This document shows, piece by piece, positions 17,230-25,432 of a stretch of 64,000 bases of DNA; the first letter of the stretch is position 1, and every line of letters starts with the position of its first letter. The position numbers were made by a program, and so were the translations under genes. Below the pieces are notes generated by a model. It saw only the letters and a list, made by a program, of their open reading frames with translations, was not told the origin of the DNA and made no database searches. Source of the DNA: Streptomyces sp. NBC_01463 (GTDB lineage: Bacteria; Actinomycetota; Actinomycetes; Streptomycetales; Streptomycetaceae); assembly GCA_036227345.1 (NCBI GenBank), contig CP109468.1:1302001-1366000 (forward strand), given 5' to 3'.

Positions 17230-17670
17230 TCAGTCCGCGAAGACGGCCGACTCGTAGACCCAGGCGCCCTCGTGCCGGACGAAGCGGCTCTTCTCGTGGA
17301 GCGAGTCGCGGTGTCCGCCGGCCGTGTAGTGCGCCCGGAAGGTGACCGTGCCGGTGGTGTGGAAGGCGCTGCCCTCCGTGGTCTCCAGGATCTCCAGCCC
17401 CTGCCATTGCTGCCCCGGGTCGAGGTCGAGGACGGCCGGCCGGTGGTCCGGGTGCCAGGTCCGCAGCAGATAGGCGGCGTCCCCGACGACGAAGGCCGCG
17501 TACCGCGAACGCATCAGCGCCTCGCACGTCGGCGCCGGGGTCCCGGCATGGAACCGGCCGCAGCACGCGCCGTAGGCGGCGGACAGGCCGCACGGGCACG
17601 GCGAGGCGTCCGTGATCTGCGGGAGCGGAGCGGCGGCGGGCCGCCGGGGGCGGGAGGTGCGTCGGGACAT
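17230..17670 (-). CDS. YchJ-like protein with SEC-C-type Cys cluster
   Basis: 146 residues. The N-terminal zinc-type motif CPCG...ACCGRFH is typical of the YchJ/UPF0225 family, followed by the conserved MRSRYAAFVVGDAAYLLRTWHP and a cystatin-like fold. The start at 17670 was chosen because the frame upstream only translates the 13-bp tandem repeat. The role of the family is unknown. It converges with the exporter gene, leaving 40 bases. Confidence 0.88.
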   Translation of the reverse strand: MSRRTSRPRRPAAAPLPQITDASPCPCGLSAAYGACCGRFHAGTPAPTCEALMRSRYAAFVVGDAAYLLRTWHPDHRPAVLDLDPGQQWQGLEILETTEGSAFHTTGTVTFRAHYTAGGHRDSLHEKSRFVRHEGAWVYESAVFAD

Positions 17671-17717
17671 GGGTCCATTGTGTCCTGCGGCGGCACCCGC
17701 CCCTCCGACGGGCCGCC

Positions 17718-17795
17718 GGGCCGGGGTGCCGGGCCGGGGTGCCGGGCCGGGGTGCCGGGCCGGGGTGCCGGGCCGGGGTGCCGGGCCGGGGTGCC
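17718..17795. repeat. 13-bp tandem repeat, six perfect copies
   Basis: Six head-to-tail copies of GGGCCGGGGTGCC end two bases before the stop (17798) of the methyltransferase gene and lie between it and the YchJ-like gene. Perfect copies suggest recent slippage. The unit is not a multiple of three and is not translated in the proposed genes. Confidence 0.95.
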
Positions 17796-17797
17796 GG

Positions 17798-18604
17798 TCA
17801 GGCCTTGAGGGCCACGCCCGCGTACCCCGGGATCGGCTCGTCACCCGGGACGTCGATGACCTCGCCGAGCTCCGGGTGCCAGTCGGCGGAGAGCGAGACG
17901 CCCGGGCCGACGAGCTCCAGGCCGTGGAAGAAGGCGGAGAACTCGGCGTGGGTGCGGGGGCGCAGCGTCATCCCGCGGGCCTTGTACATGGCGGCGGCCT
18001 GGGCCGCGCCCTCCGGGTTGAAGTCGCCGGTGGTCTGCGAGAGGACGAGGTAGCTGCCGGGCGCGAGCTGGTCGACCAGGCGGTCCACGAGTTCGCCGGC
18101 GCCGTCCTCGTCACCGAGGAAGTGCAGCAGGGCCAGCAGCGACAGGGCGATCGGCCTGGAGAAGTCGAGGACCTTGCCGGCCGCTTCCAGGATGGCTTCG
18201 GGCCTGCGGGCGTCGGCCTGGATGTACTCGGTGGCGCCCTCCGGAGTCGAGCGCAGCAGGGCCGCCGCGTGGGCGAGGACGATCGGGTCGTTGTCGCAGT
18301 AGACGATGCGCGCGTCCGGTGCCGTCTGCTGGGCGATCTGGTGGAGGTTGGGCTCGGTCGGTATGCCGGTGCCGATGTCGAGGAACTGCCGGATGCCGTT
18401 CTCCGCGAGCCAGCGGGTGGCACGGTGCATGAACGCGCGGTTGACCCGCGCCATGTCGCGGCCCCGCGAGTCCAGCGCCATGAGCTGCTTGGCCATCTGC
18501 TCGTCGACCGGATAGTTGTCCTTGCCGCCGAGGAACCAGTCGTACATCCGCGCCGGATGCGGCTTGCTGGTGTCGATCTCGACGGGGGGCTCGTGCCCGG
18601 TCAT
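17798..18604 (-). CDS. SAM-dependent methyltransferase (DUF574 type)
   Basis: 268 residues, a DUF574/Methyltransf_19 protein abundant in Streptomyces. The N-terminus IDTSKPHPARMYDWFLGGKDNY is diagnostic, followed by the SAM loop FLDIGTGIPT and the acidic strand RIVYCDNDPIV. Start at 18604 with AAGGAG upstream. The acceptor molecule is unknown for the whole family. It lies downstream of the DUF397/XRE module, with 101 bases between. Confidence 0.93.
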   Translation of the reverse strand: MTGHEPPVEIDTSKPHPARMYDWFLGGKDNYPVDEQMAKQLMALDSRGRDMARVNRAFMHRATRWLAENGIRQFLDIGTGIPTEPNLHQIAQQTAPDARIVYCDNDPIVLAHAAALLRSTPEGATEYIQADARRPEAILEAAGKVLDFSRPIALSLLALLHFLGDEDGAGELVDRLVDQLAPGSYLVLSQTTGDFNPEGAAQAAAMYKARGMTLRPRTHAEFSAFFHGLELVGPGVSLSADWHPELGEVIDVPGDEPIPGYAGVALKA

Positions 18605-18705
18605 AGCGCGCTCCTTGGATCCGTTGGCGGACGAACAGGGGACGAAGGGGTGCGCGGCGACCGGGAACCGTCCACGCGGTGGGGTACAGGGTAGGTCAGG
18701 CAGGG

Positions 18706-18942
18706 TCAGGTCAGGAGGAAATCCGCCTGACCGGCCTTGGCACCCTGGATGAAAGCGGCGATCTCGCGGTGGGTGTAGATGAGGGCCGGACCGTCGGGGT
18801 CCGCGGACTGACGCATCGCGATTCTTCCGTCGGACAGCTTCATGGCCTCGACACAGTTGCCCCCGTTGCCACCGCTCCACGGCTTGTACCAGCCCTCGGA
18901 GCCGAGTTCGGCGGCCGGCATGCCGTTGTATATGGGTGTCAT
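18706..18942 (-). CDS. DUF397 domain protein
   Basis: 78 residues of the small DUF397 family (WYKPWSGGNGGNCVEAMKL... then AFIQGAKAGQADFLL), usually found next to XRE regulators with DUF5753 and thought to act with them as partner or antagonist. The ATG at 18942 overlaps the regulator stop by one base (TGATG) with AAGGAG upstream, giving coupled translation. Confidence 0.93.
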   Translation of the reverse strand: MTPIYNGMPAAELGSEGWYKPWSGGNGGNCVEAMKLSDGRIAMRQSADPDGPALIYTHREIAAFIQGAKAGQADFLLT

Positions 18943-19802
18943 CACAGCTCCTTGCGGAAGTCCCTGAGGAGTTCCTTCGTGCGTTGTGCAGTCGCGGCCT
19001 GGGCCGCCATGCGGTCCATGACCTCGAGGTAGGAGGCCACCTCGGGGCGCGCGTCGAAGTAGACGGCCCCGGTGAGGTACTCGCTGTAGACCATGTCGGG
19101 GAGTTCGGGGACGGCGAACCGGAAGAGCACGAACGGTCCGTAGGTGCCCGGGTGATGGCCGGTCGAGAACTCGGCGATCTGCAGGGTCACGTTCGGCAGC
19201 GCGGTGGCTTCCAGCAGCCGGTCGACCTGGGCGCGCATGGCGTCCGGGCTGCCCACCGGGCGGCGCAGCACCGTCTCGTCCATCACGACCCACAGCCGCG
19301 GGGCGTCCGGCCGGGTGAGCAGGGACTGCCGCTCCATCCGCAGCGCCACATGGCGCTCGATGTCCTCGGGCCTGGTCTGGCCGACCGCTCCGGTGCGCAT
19401 CACCGAGCGCGCGTAGTCCTCGGTCTGCAGCAGCCCGGGGACGAAGTGCGGCTCGTACATGCGCAGGAGGCTCGCCGCACCCTCCAGGCTGACGTACATG
19501 CTGAACCAGTCGGGCAGCACGTCGTGGAACCGCTGCCACCAGCCCGGCTTGTTGGCCTCCTCGGCGAGGTCGACGAAGGCGTCGGCCTCCTCCTCGCTGA
19601 TTCCGTAGGCCTTCAGCAGCAGTTGCACATAGGGGATCTTGAGAGAGACCTCTGCCGTCTCCATCCTGCGTATCGTCGCGGGTGCGACGCGCAGCACCTT
19701 GGCAGCCTGGTCCCGGCTCAGGCCGACGCGCTCCCGCAGATCCTGCAGGCGCTTGCCGAGAACGACCTGACCCACGGTCGGGGCGGACCGCGGTTCGCTC
19801 AC
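18942..19802 (-). CDS. XRE-family regulator with DUF5753 domain
   Basis: 286 residues. An N-terminal helix-turn-helix (LGKRLQDLRERVGLSRDQAAKVLRV..., residues about 13-70) is followed by the DUF5753 sensor-like domain (FVPGLLQTEDYARSVM; LWVVMDETVLRRPVG; LPNVTLQI). I chose the GTG at 19802 because GGGGAGG lies six bases before it; the ATG at 19817 has no such site. Such regulators act with DUF397 partners in Streptomyces development and antibiotic control. A 21-bp palindrome lies in its upstream spacer. Confidence 0.9.
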   Translation of the reverse strand: MSEPRSAPTVGQVVLGKRLQDLRERVGLSRDQAAKVLRVAPATIRRMETAEVSLKIPYVQLLLKAYGISEEEADAFVDLAEEANKPGWWQRFHDVLPDWFSMYVSLEGAASLLRMYEPHFVPGLLQTEDYARSVMRTGAVGQTRPEDIERHVALRMERQSLLTRPDAPRLWVVMDETVLRRPVGSPDAMRAQVDRLLEATALPNVTLQIAEFSTGHHPGTYGPFVLFRFAVPELPDMVYSEYLTGAVYFDARPEVASYLEVMDRMAAQAATAQRTKELLRDFRKEL

Positions 19803-19865
19803 TTCAGACCTCCCCATGCGCTGTTTGCGAGCAGTGTGCCATGCGCGTGCCGTCAAAGACACAGC

Positions 19866-19886
19866 CACTCTGAATTTTTCAGAGTG
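19866..19886. promoter_or_regulatory. 21-bp palindrome CACTCTGAA-TTT-TTCAGAGTG
   Basis: Perfect 9-bp arms in the 205-base spacer between the leftward XRE gene and the rightward HATPase gene. Its position 64 bases upstream of the XRE start suggests an autoregulatory operator. Confidence 0.65.
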
Positions 19887-20007
19887 CCCCTTGCCAAGTG
19901 TTCGCGACAGGGGGAGAGTTGGTGAGTGAACCAGTTCACTCGTCGTGCCCGCGCACTTCCAGGAAGATCGCGAAGCGTGACACAGCCCCCACTGTGAGGA
20001 TTCGGTC

Positions 20008-20466
20008 GTGGCACCTGGCAGTGCGCTCATCCCCCGGCTCATGGACCTCAGCCCCGGGACCGAAGCGCTCCGGTACTGCTTCGCGCTGCCCGCGCACCCC
20101 GAGTCGGTCGCCGGCGCCCGGCGGCTGACGCGGGCCCGGCTGGACGAGTGGCGGCTGGACGACGACGCCCACGAGGCCGCGGTCCTCATCGTGTCCGAAC
20201 TGTTCACCAACGCGGTGGTGCACACCGCGAGCGACCGCGTCGTGTGCGAGCTCCGCTGCCTCGATCACCGGCTGCGGATAGCCGTACAGGACCAAGGACA
20301 CCAGCCCGGCGGGCCGCAGTTGTGCGCCGGTGCCGACGACGAGCACGGACGCGGTCTGCTGCTCGTCGACGCGATGTGCAGCGCCTGGGGGTCCCGCGAC
20401 GCCGGGAACGGTTCGGGCCGCATCGTCTGGGCAGAACTGCCGCACGGCTCGGAGCACACATGCTGA
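20008..20466 (+). CDS. HATPase_c_2 ATP-binding regulator
   Basis: 152 residues of the RsbW-like anti-sigma/ATP-binding family: N-box VLIVSELFTNAVVHT, then LRIAVQDQG and GRGLLLVDAMCSAWG as the G1/G2 regions. It binds ATP and probably regulates a partner by phosphorylation or sequestration; no anti-sigma partner is adjacent. GTG start with GAGGA upstream. Divergent from the XRE-DUF5753 gene, a common pairing in Streptomyces. Confidence 0.92.
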   Translation: MAPGSALIPRLMDLSPGTEALRYCFALPAHPESVAGARRLTRARLDEWRLDDDAHEAAVLIVSELFTNAVVHTASDRVVCELRCLDHRLRIAVQDQGHQPGGPQLCAGADDEHGRGLLLVDAMCSAWGSRDAGNGSGRIVWAELPHGSEHTC

Positions 20467-20906
20467 AGAACGCCATGTCCCATCTGCTCGGAGCCCGGCG
20501 CTCCCGCGAGCCCGGCTGTCCCCCGGGCGGCGGCGGACGGGTGCAACTCGCGCTGCCGGCCGCCCTCTCGGCGAGCCTGGGCTGCGACGCGGTGGGGGTG
20601 CCCGCGCGGTACGGCTTCCGGCTGATGTCCCATCTGCCGCGGACGGGCTGCGTCTTCGCGGACGCCGACCTCTGGTGGTGGATCGTGCCCTCGGGCTCCG
20701 ACCTCGATCTGGACTGGCCCGCGCAGGCCGCGTACGTGCGAGGGGCGTACGTCCCCGCGGTGCGGCCCCGGCTGATCCACCAGCCCGACAGCGGCCGCAC
20801 GCCGTACACCCCGCCCATCCCGCTGTTCCTGATGGTCTGCCAGGTGACCGGGGTGACGCCGTCGTGGGCGGCCGCGGGCGGTCCGCGCGTCGTCTCCGCG
20901 CCCTGA
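20460..20906 (+). CDS. Unknown protein coupled to HATPase regulator
   Basis: 148 residues from an ATG at 20460 that overlaps the HATPase gene by seven bases, with GGAG nearby; an ATG at 20475 is possible. No family is recognised. It has a Trp-rich core (DLWWWIVPSG), VQLALPAALSASLGCDAVG, and a Pro/Thr-rich tail; it looks soluble. The overlap indicates joint translation with the ATP-binding protein. Confidence 0.65.
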   Translation: MLKNAMSHLLGARRSREPGCPPGGGGRVQLALPAALSASLGCDAVGVPARYGFRLMSHLPRTGCVFADADLWWWIVPSGSDLDLDWPAQAAYVRGAYVPAVRPRLIHQPDSGRTPYTPPIPLFLMVCQVTGVTPSWAAAGGPRVVSAP

Positions 20907-20919
20907 CCCGCCCCTCGCG

Positions 20920-22260
20920 CTAGTGGAGGTACGCCAGCTCCGGGTGGGCCTTCGTGTAGCCGTCCACCAGGCGGCGGGCCACCGACACGGAGTCGACCAG
21001 CGGGTGCAGGGCGAACGCCCGGACGGCGTCGGCGCGGGAGCCGCTCGCCGCCGCGTCGAGCACCGCGCGCTCGACGGCCTTCACCGCGGTGACCAGGCCG
21101 ACCGCGTGGTACGGAAGCGGCTCCACGGCGACCGGGCGGGCACCGTTCGCGTCGACCAGGCACGGGACCTCGATCACGGCCTCCGCGTCGAGCACCGAAA
21201 GGGTCGTGCGGTTGCGGACGTTGAGGATCAGGGACGTCTGCTCGTTGCGGGCGACCGCCCGCATGAGGGCGAGCGCGACCTGCTCGTAGCCGCCGGATTC
21301 CAGATCGCTCTCCTCGCGCTCCCCCGCCCCTGCGACCTCCCGGTTCTCCGACATGTACGTGGCCTCGCGCTCGGCGCGGGTGCGGTCCCAGGTGGCGAGC
21401 GCGGGCGTGGCGGGGTCCTTCATCCGGCCGTAGAAGCCCTCCTGCTGCTCCCGGAGGAAGGCGCCCCGGGTCTGGTCCGCCTCCTGGTAGGCGCGGACGG
21501 CCTCCCGGTTGAAGTAGTAGTAGTGCAGGTACTCGTTGGGGACCGAGCCCAGGGAGCGCAGCCAGTCGGTGCCGAAGAGCCGGCCCTCCTCGAACGAGCC
21601 GAGCAGCTCGGGGTCGGCCAGCAGGCGCGGGAGTTCGTCGCGGCCCTCCACGTACAGCCCGCGCACCCAGCCCAGGTGGTTGAGTCCGACGTAGTCGATC
21701 CGGGCCCGGCCGGGGTCCGCTCCGAGCACCCGGGCGATGCGCCGGCCGAGGCCGACCGGTGAGTCGCAGATGCCGATGACGCGGTCGCCGAGGTACCGGG
21801 ACATGGCCTCGGTGACCAGGCCGGCCGGGTTGGTGAAGTTGATGACCCAGGCGTGCGGGGCGAGCCGGGCGATGCGGCGGGCGAGGTCGACGGCCACCGG
21901 GACGGTGCGCAGCCCGTAGGCGATGCCGCCCGCGCCGACGGTCTCCTGGCCGAGCACCCCTTCGTCCAGCGCGACCCGTTCGTCGGCCGCCCGGCCGGCG
22001 AGGCCGCCGACCCGGATCGCGGAGAAGACGAAGTCGGCGCCGCGCAGTGCCTCGTCGAGTTCGGTGGTCGCGACGACGGTGGGTGCGTCGGGCACCGAAT
22101 CGGCCTGCTCGGTGAGGACCCGGGCGACGGCGGTGAGCCGGTCGGCGTCCGTGTCGTAGAGGGTGACGGCCGAGACCCGGCCCTCGGCGTGGTCGGCGAG
22201 CAGCGCCCCGTAGACGAGTGGAACCCGGAATCCGCCGCCGCCCAGAATTGTCAGCTTCAC
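20920..22260 (-). CDS. GH4 family 6-phospho-beta-glucosidase-like enzyme
   Basis: 446 residues. The NAD-binding N-terminus (VKLTILGGGGFRVPLVYGAL), GLNHLGWVRG, INFTNPAG and CDSP motifs mark glycoside hydrolase family 4, which cleaves by an NAD- and metal-dependent redox mechanism. The metal-site Cys of CDSP and the His of GLNHLGW are kept. GTG start at 22260. Its sugar may be a phosphorylated or free beta-glucoside; no PTS or sugar transporter is adjacent. It converges with the unknown gene at 20460-20906, leaving 13 bases. Confidence 0.92.
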   Translation of the reverse strand: MKLTILGGGGFRVPLVYGALLADHAEGRVSAVTLYDTDADRLTAVARVLTEQADSVPDAPTVVATTELDEALRGADFVFSAIRVGGLAGRAADERVALDEGVLGQETVGAGGIAYGLRTVPVAVDLARRIARLAPHAWVINFTNPAGLVTEAMSRYLGDRVIGICDSPVGLGRRIARVLGADPGRARIDYVGLNHLGWVRGLYVEGRDELPRLLADPELLGSFEEGRLFGTDWLRSLGSVPNEYLHYYYFNREAVRAYQEADQTRGAFLREQQEGFYGRMKDPATPALATWDRTRAEREATYMSENREVAGAGEREESDLESGGYEQVALALMRAVARNEQTSLILNVRNRTTLSVLDAEAVIEVPCLVDANGARPVAVEPLPYHAVGLVTAVKAVERAVLDAAASGSRADAVRAFALHPLVDSVSVARRLVDGYTKAHPELAYLH

Positions 22261-22381
22261 GCTTCCGCATGGTACGTGGGCAGGCCGGGCGGCGGGGCGA
22301 GCGACCGGCCGGTGGAACGGCCCGGTGGCGGGGACCCGCAGGTCCGCCTCCACCGGGCCGTCCGCCGTCGGTCGCGGCAGG

Positions 22382-23968
22382 TCAGTACCCGTTCCACCAG
22401 CGGGTGACGACCCGCCACAGCCGGGCCGGGGCCGCTGGCCTGCGCTGCTGCGGGATCATCCCGGCAGCGGAGCCCTCGCCCTGCGGGCCGGCCAGCGCGT
22501 CGACGGATCCGTCGGCGGTGGCGGTGGCGCCGGCCGGGGCCGTGCCCGCACGGGCCGGTTCGGTGGGCGCCGGGGCGGTGGCGCGTACCGGGGTCGGCGC
22601 CGTGTGCCGGACCGCGGACTGCACCTCCCAGTCCTGGCGGGCCGGGTTCGGCTTGCCCATGGACGGAGGTTCCCGGTCGTCCTGCGGGGAGCGCGGGGCG
22701 AACTCGGCGGGGAGCTGCACCAGATGGCGGCCCATGATGTTGCCGACCCACTGGAGTTCGCTCTCGGCCACGGCGAGTTCGAGGTCGGGCAGGCGCATCA
22801 GCAGGGCGTCGACGCCGACGTCGGCGATGGCGCGCCCGATGTCCTGGCCGGGGCACTCGTGGGGTCCGCCGCTGAACGCGAGGTGGGCGCGGTTGCCCTC
22901 CATGTTGGCGTTGAGGTCGGGCCGGACCACCGGGTCGGTGTTGGCCGGGGCGATCCCGACGATCATCGCGTCGCCCGCCTTGATGCGCTGCCCGCCCAGC
23001 TCGGTGTCCCCGACCGCCCAGCGGCCGAAGACCGCGGTGAACGGCGGCTCGTCCCACAGGGTCTGCTCGACCGCCTCGGGGACGGTCATGTGCCCGCCGC
23101 TGAGCCGGGCCCGGAAGCGCGGGTCGGTGAGCACCATGCGGAGCACGTTGGCGATCAGGTTGGCGGTCGACTCGTAGGAGGCGATCAGGATCAGCCGCAG
23201 GTGTTCGGCGACCTCCTGGTCGTTCATGTCGGCGGGGTGCTCGACGAGCCAGGTGGCGAAGTCGTCCGCGGGCTCGCGGCGGCGCCGTTCGACGAGACGG
23301 CTCAGCGCGGCCAGCACGTAGGCGTTGCTCTCGACGGCGGTCGCGGTGCCCCGGGTCATGTCGCGGGCGGCCTGCACCATCCGGTCGTTGTACTCCTCGG
23401 GCATGCCGAGGATCGCGCACATCACCATCATGGGCAGTCGCTCGGCGAAGTCGGCGACCAGGTCGGTGCGGCCCTCCCGGCAGAAGTCGTTGACGAGCCG
23501 GTTGCTGTAGCGGTTGACGTGGCGCCGCACGCCGCGGGTGTCGATCCGGCCCATGGAGTCGGTGACGGCGCCGCGCTGGCGCTCATGGGTGGCGCCGTCG
23601 GCGAAGACGCAGATCGGCTGCCAGGTGAAGATCGGGGCCAGCGGGTGGTCGGGGGCGACGCTGCCGTCCTGCAGGGCCCGCCAGCGGCGGGAGTCGCGGG
23701 AGAACTGCGAGGGCGTACGGGTCATGTGCAGGTTCTCGCTGTGCCCGAGGACCAGCCAGGCGGGCACGTCCCCGTGCAGCAGCACGGGCGCCACCGCGCC
23801 GTGTTCGGCGCGCAGTTTCTCGTACAGGCCGTGCGGGTCCTGTTCGGCCTCGGGGCCGTAGAACCGTCGCAGGCCGCCGGGGCCGATGCCGAGGCCGTGG
23901 GCCGGGCACTCGGGGGGCGGAACCGGCCCCGGGGCCTCGCCGGGCTCGTAGTGGAATGGGGTTGTCAC
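22382..23968 (-). CDS. cvnE: Conservon P450 (CYP157-like, CvnE) without EXXR Arg
   Basis: 528 residues. The haem loop FSGGPHECPG has the Cys ligand and the I-helix reads ASYESTAN. Where EXXR is expected the sequence is EQTLWDEPP, with Trp in place of Arg. CYP157 enzymes of Streptomyces conservons are known for loss of this motif, so the change is likely ancestral rather than damage. After about residue 410 there is an Ala/Pro/Thr-rich tail of about 110 residues, ending with basic and aromatic residues. It is the last gene of the cvn operon. Its substrate is unknown. Confidence 0.92.
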   Translation of the reverse strand: MTTPFHYEPGEAPGPVPPPECPAHGLGIGPGGLRRFYGPEAEQDPHGLYEKLRAEHGAVAPVLLHGDVPAWLVLGHSENLHMTRTPSQFSRDSRRWRALQDGSVAPDHPLAPIFTWQPICVFADGATHERQRGAVTDSMGRIDTRGVRRHVNRYSNRLVNDFCREGRTDLVADFAERLPMMVMCAILGMPEEYNDRMVQAARDMTRGTATAVESNAYVLAALSRLVERRRREPADDFATWLVEHPADMNDQEVAEHLRLILIASYESTANLIANVLRMVLTDPRFRARLSGGHMTVPEAVEQTLWDEPPFTAVFGRWAVGDTELGGQRIKAGDAMIVGIAPANTDPVVRPDLNANMEGNRAHLAFSGGPHECPGQDIGRAIADVGVDALLMRLPDLELAVAESELQWVGNIMGRHLVQLPAEFAPRSPQDDREPPSMGKPNPARQDWEVQSAVRHTAPTPVRATAPAPTEPARAGTAPAGATATADGSVDALAGPQGEGSAAGMIPQQRRPAAPARLWRVVTRWWNGY

Positions 23969-24061
23969 GATCGCTCCAGGGATCAGGCTGCCAAGGGCCG
24001 GACGAATGGGGGTACGCGTGGGGGCGCGCGGAACGGGTGCGGGCGACGCGGGCGGGCGACG

Positions 24062-24676
24062 TCAGCCGAGCGGGACGGCCAGACTGTGCAGATAGCGCAT
24101 GAGGGTCATCAGCACATCGCGGCTGGAGGCGCGCAGCCGGGCGTCGCAGTCGATCATCGGGACCTCGTCCGGGAGGTCCAGGGCGCTGCGCAGCGCCTCG
24201 ACGGGGTGTTTCGGCGCATCCGGGAAGGTGTTGACGGCGACGACGAACGGCACGCCGCGCTCCTCCAGCCGTCCGATGACGTCGAAGCTGACTTCGAGCC
24301 GGCGGGTGTCGATGAGGACGACCGCGCCGAGTGCGCCTTCGAACAGGCCGTTCCACAGGAACCAGAAGCGTTCCTGGCCCGGGGTGCCGAACAGGTAGAG
24401 GATCAGCTCCTCGCTGATGCTGATCCGGCCGAAGTCCATGGCGACGGTGGTGGCGGTCTTGCTCTCCACCCCGAAGTTGTCGTCCACGCCGACGCCGGCC
24501 TGCGTCATGGTCTCTTCGGTGGTCAGCGGCCGGATCTCGCTGACCGAGCCGACCATGGTCGTCTTTCCGACCCCGAACCCGCCGACGATCACGACCTTCA
24601 CCGCGGCGGTGGCCGTGGTGGGAAGGACGTCCTCGCTCCGGGGGCCCGTGATCGTGTCAGAGTTTCTGAAGTCCAT
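24062..24676 (-). CDS. cvnD: Conservon GTPase CvnD
   Basis: 204 residues of the CvnD small GTPase family. P-loop GGFGVGKTTMVGSVS, switch region with ETMTQAGVGVD, DFGRISI and the FGTPGQERF motif (DxxG-like), then VAVNTFP. It is thought to be the signalling output of the conservon complex on the inner membrane. It overlaps cvnC by 20 bases. The P450 gene begins 93 bases downstream. Confidence 0.95.
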   Translation of the reverse strand: MDFRNSDTITGPRSEDVLPTTATAAVKVVIVGGFGVGKTTMVGSVSEIRPLTTEETMTQAGVGVDDNFGVESKTATTVAMDFGRISISEELILYLFGTPGQERFWFLWNGLFEGALGAVVLIDTRRLEVSFDVIGRLEERGVPFVVAVNTFPDAPKHPVEALRSALDLPDEVPMIDCDARLRASSRDVLMTLMRYLHSLAVPLG

Positions 24677-25028
24677 GCATCACCGCTTCGAGGAGGGACC
24701 TGTCCGGGAGGGTTGCGCGGACGATCGGTGCGCGCGATTCGATCAGTTCGGTCGCGAGGAGTTCGGTGAGGAGCGAGGTCACCACGCTGAAGGGCAGGCT
24801 GAGGTAGGCGGAGATCTCGGCGACGGACAACGGTGCCTGGCAGAGCCGCAGGATCACGGCCTGCTCGGGCTGGACCGTCGGTGACGGATCCGACTTCGAG
24901 ACCACCATCGTGACCAGGTCGAGCGCTGCCCGCTCGCTGCCGTCGGGATCGCCGGTGATGACGTACAGCCGCTCCGGATCGCTCAGTGCCGGGTCGGCCT
25001 TGCGGCGTTCTCGCCGGGAAGAACTCAT
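24657..25028 (-). CDS. cvnC: Conservon protein CvnC (DUF742)
   Basis: 123-residue DUF742 protein with a winged-helix-like fold: LYVITGDPDGSERAALDLVTMV, ILRLCQAPLSVAEISAYLSLP and the C-terminal LLEAVMHGLQKL. It is thought to bridge the sensor and GTPase. The ATG overlaps the cvnB stop (ATGA), giving coupled translation. Confidence 0.94.
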   Translation of the reverse strand: MSSSRRERRKADPALSDPERLYVITGDPDGSERAALDLVTMVVSKSDPSPTVQPEQAVILRLCQAPLSVAEISAYLSLPFSVVTSLLTELLATELIESRAPIVRATLPDRSLLEAVMHGLQKL

Positions 25029-25432
25029 CCGGCCTGCCCGTCATGTCGGGGCGGGCTCGTGAGATGGGCGCCGATGCGCACGACCATGTCGCGCATCCGT
25101 GAACCGACGAGTCCCGCGTCCACCGTCTCGCCGGCGAGCACCGCGAGATAGGCGCCGGCACCCGCGGCCATCAGGTAGAAGAAGCCGCCGGTGACCTCGA
25201 TGACGACGAGCCGCATCCTGCCGTCGCTGTACGGGATCTCGGAGGCGACGGCGGCGGCCAGGCTCTGCAGTCCGGCACAGGCCGCCGCGAGCCGGTCGGC
25301 GACGTCGGGGTCGCCGCCGTGCCGGGCGATGCGCAGGCCGTCCGCGGAGAGGACCACGATCTGGTGGATGTCGGGGACGTCGTCGGCGAGCTCTTTGAGC
25401 ATCCAGTCCATGTTGCCCCGTTGCTGGATCAC
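25025..25432 (-). CDS. cvnB: Conservon roadblock/LC7 protein CvnB
   Basis: 135-residue roadblock fold protein (LADDVPDIHQIVVLSADGLRIAR, then MRLVVIEVTGGFFYLMAAGAGA). Such proteins act as GTPase-activating partners for CvnD-like GTPases. I place the start at the GTG of 25432, which overlaps the cvnA stop (GTGA) and has AAGGGAG seven bases upstream; a longer frame starts at 25453. Confidence 0.93.
   Translation of the reverse strand: MIQQRGNMDWMLKELADDVPDIHQIVVLSADGLRIARHGGDPDVADRLAAACAGLQSLAAAVASEIPYSDGRMRLVVIEVTGGFFYLMAAGAGAYLAVLAGETVDAGLVGSRMRDMVVRIGAHLTSPPRHDGQAG

Noticed and set aside
17718..17795. The 13-bp array as a CRISPR
   Set aside because: The copies touch each other and have no spacers; the unit is far too short.
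17671..17844. Extension of the YchJ-like gene through the tandem repeat
   Set aside because: The extra residues are only PGTPAR-like repeats and the overlap with the methyltransferase stop region makes it improbable.
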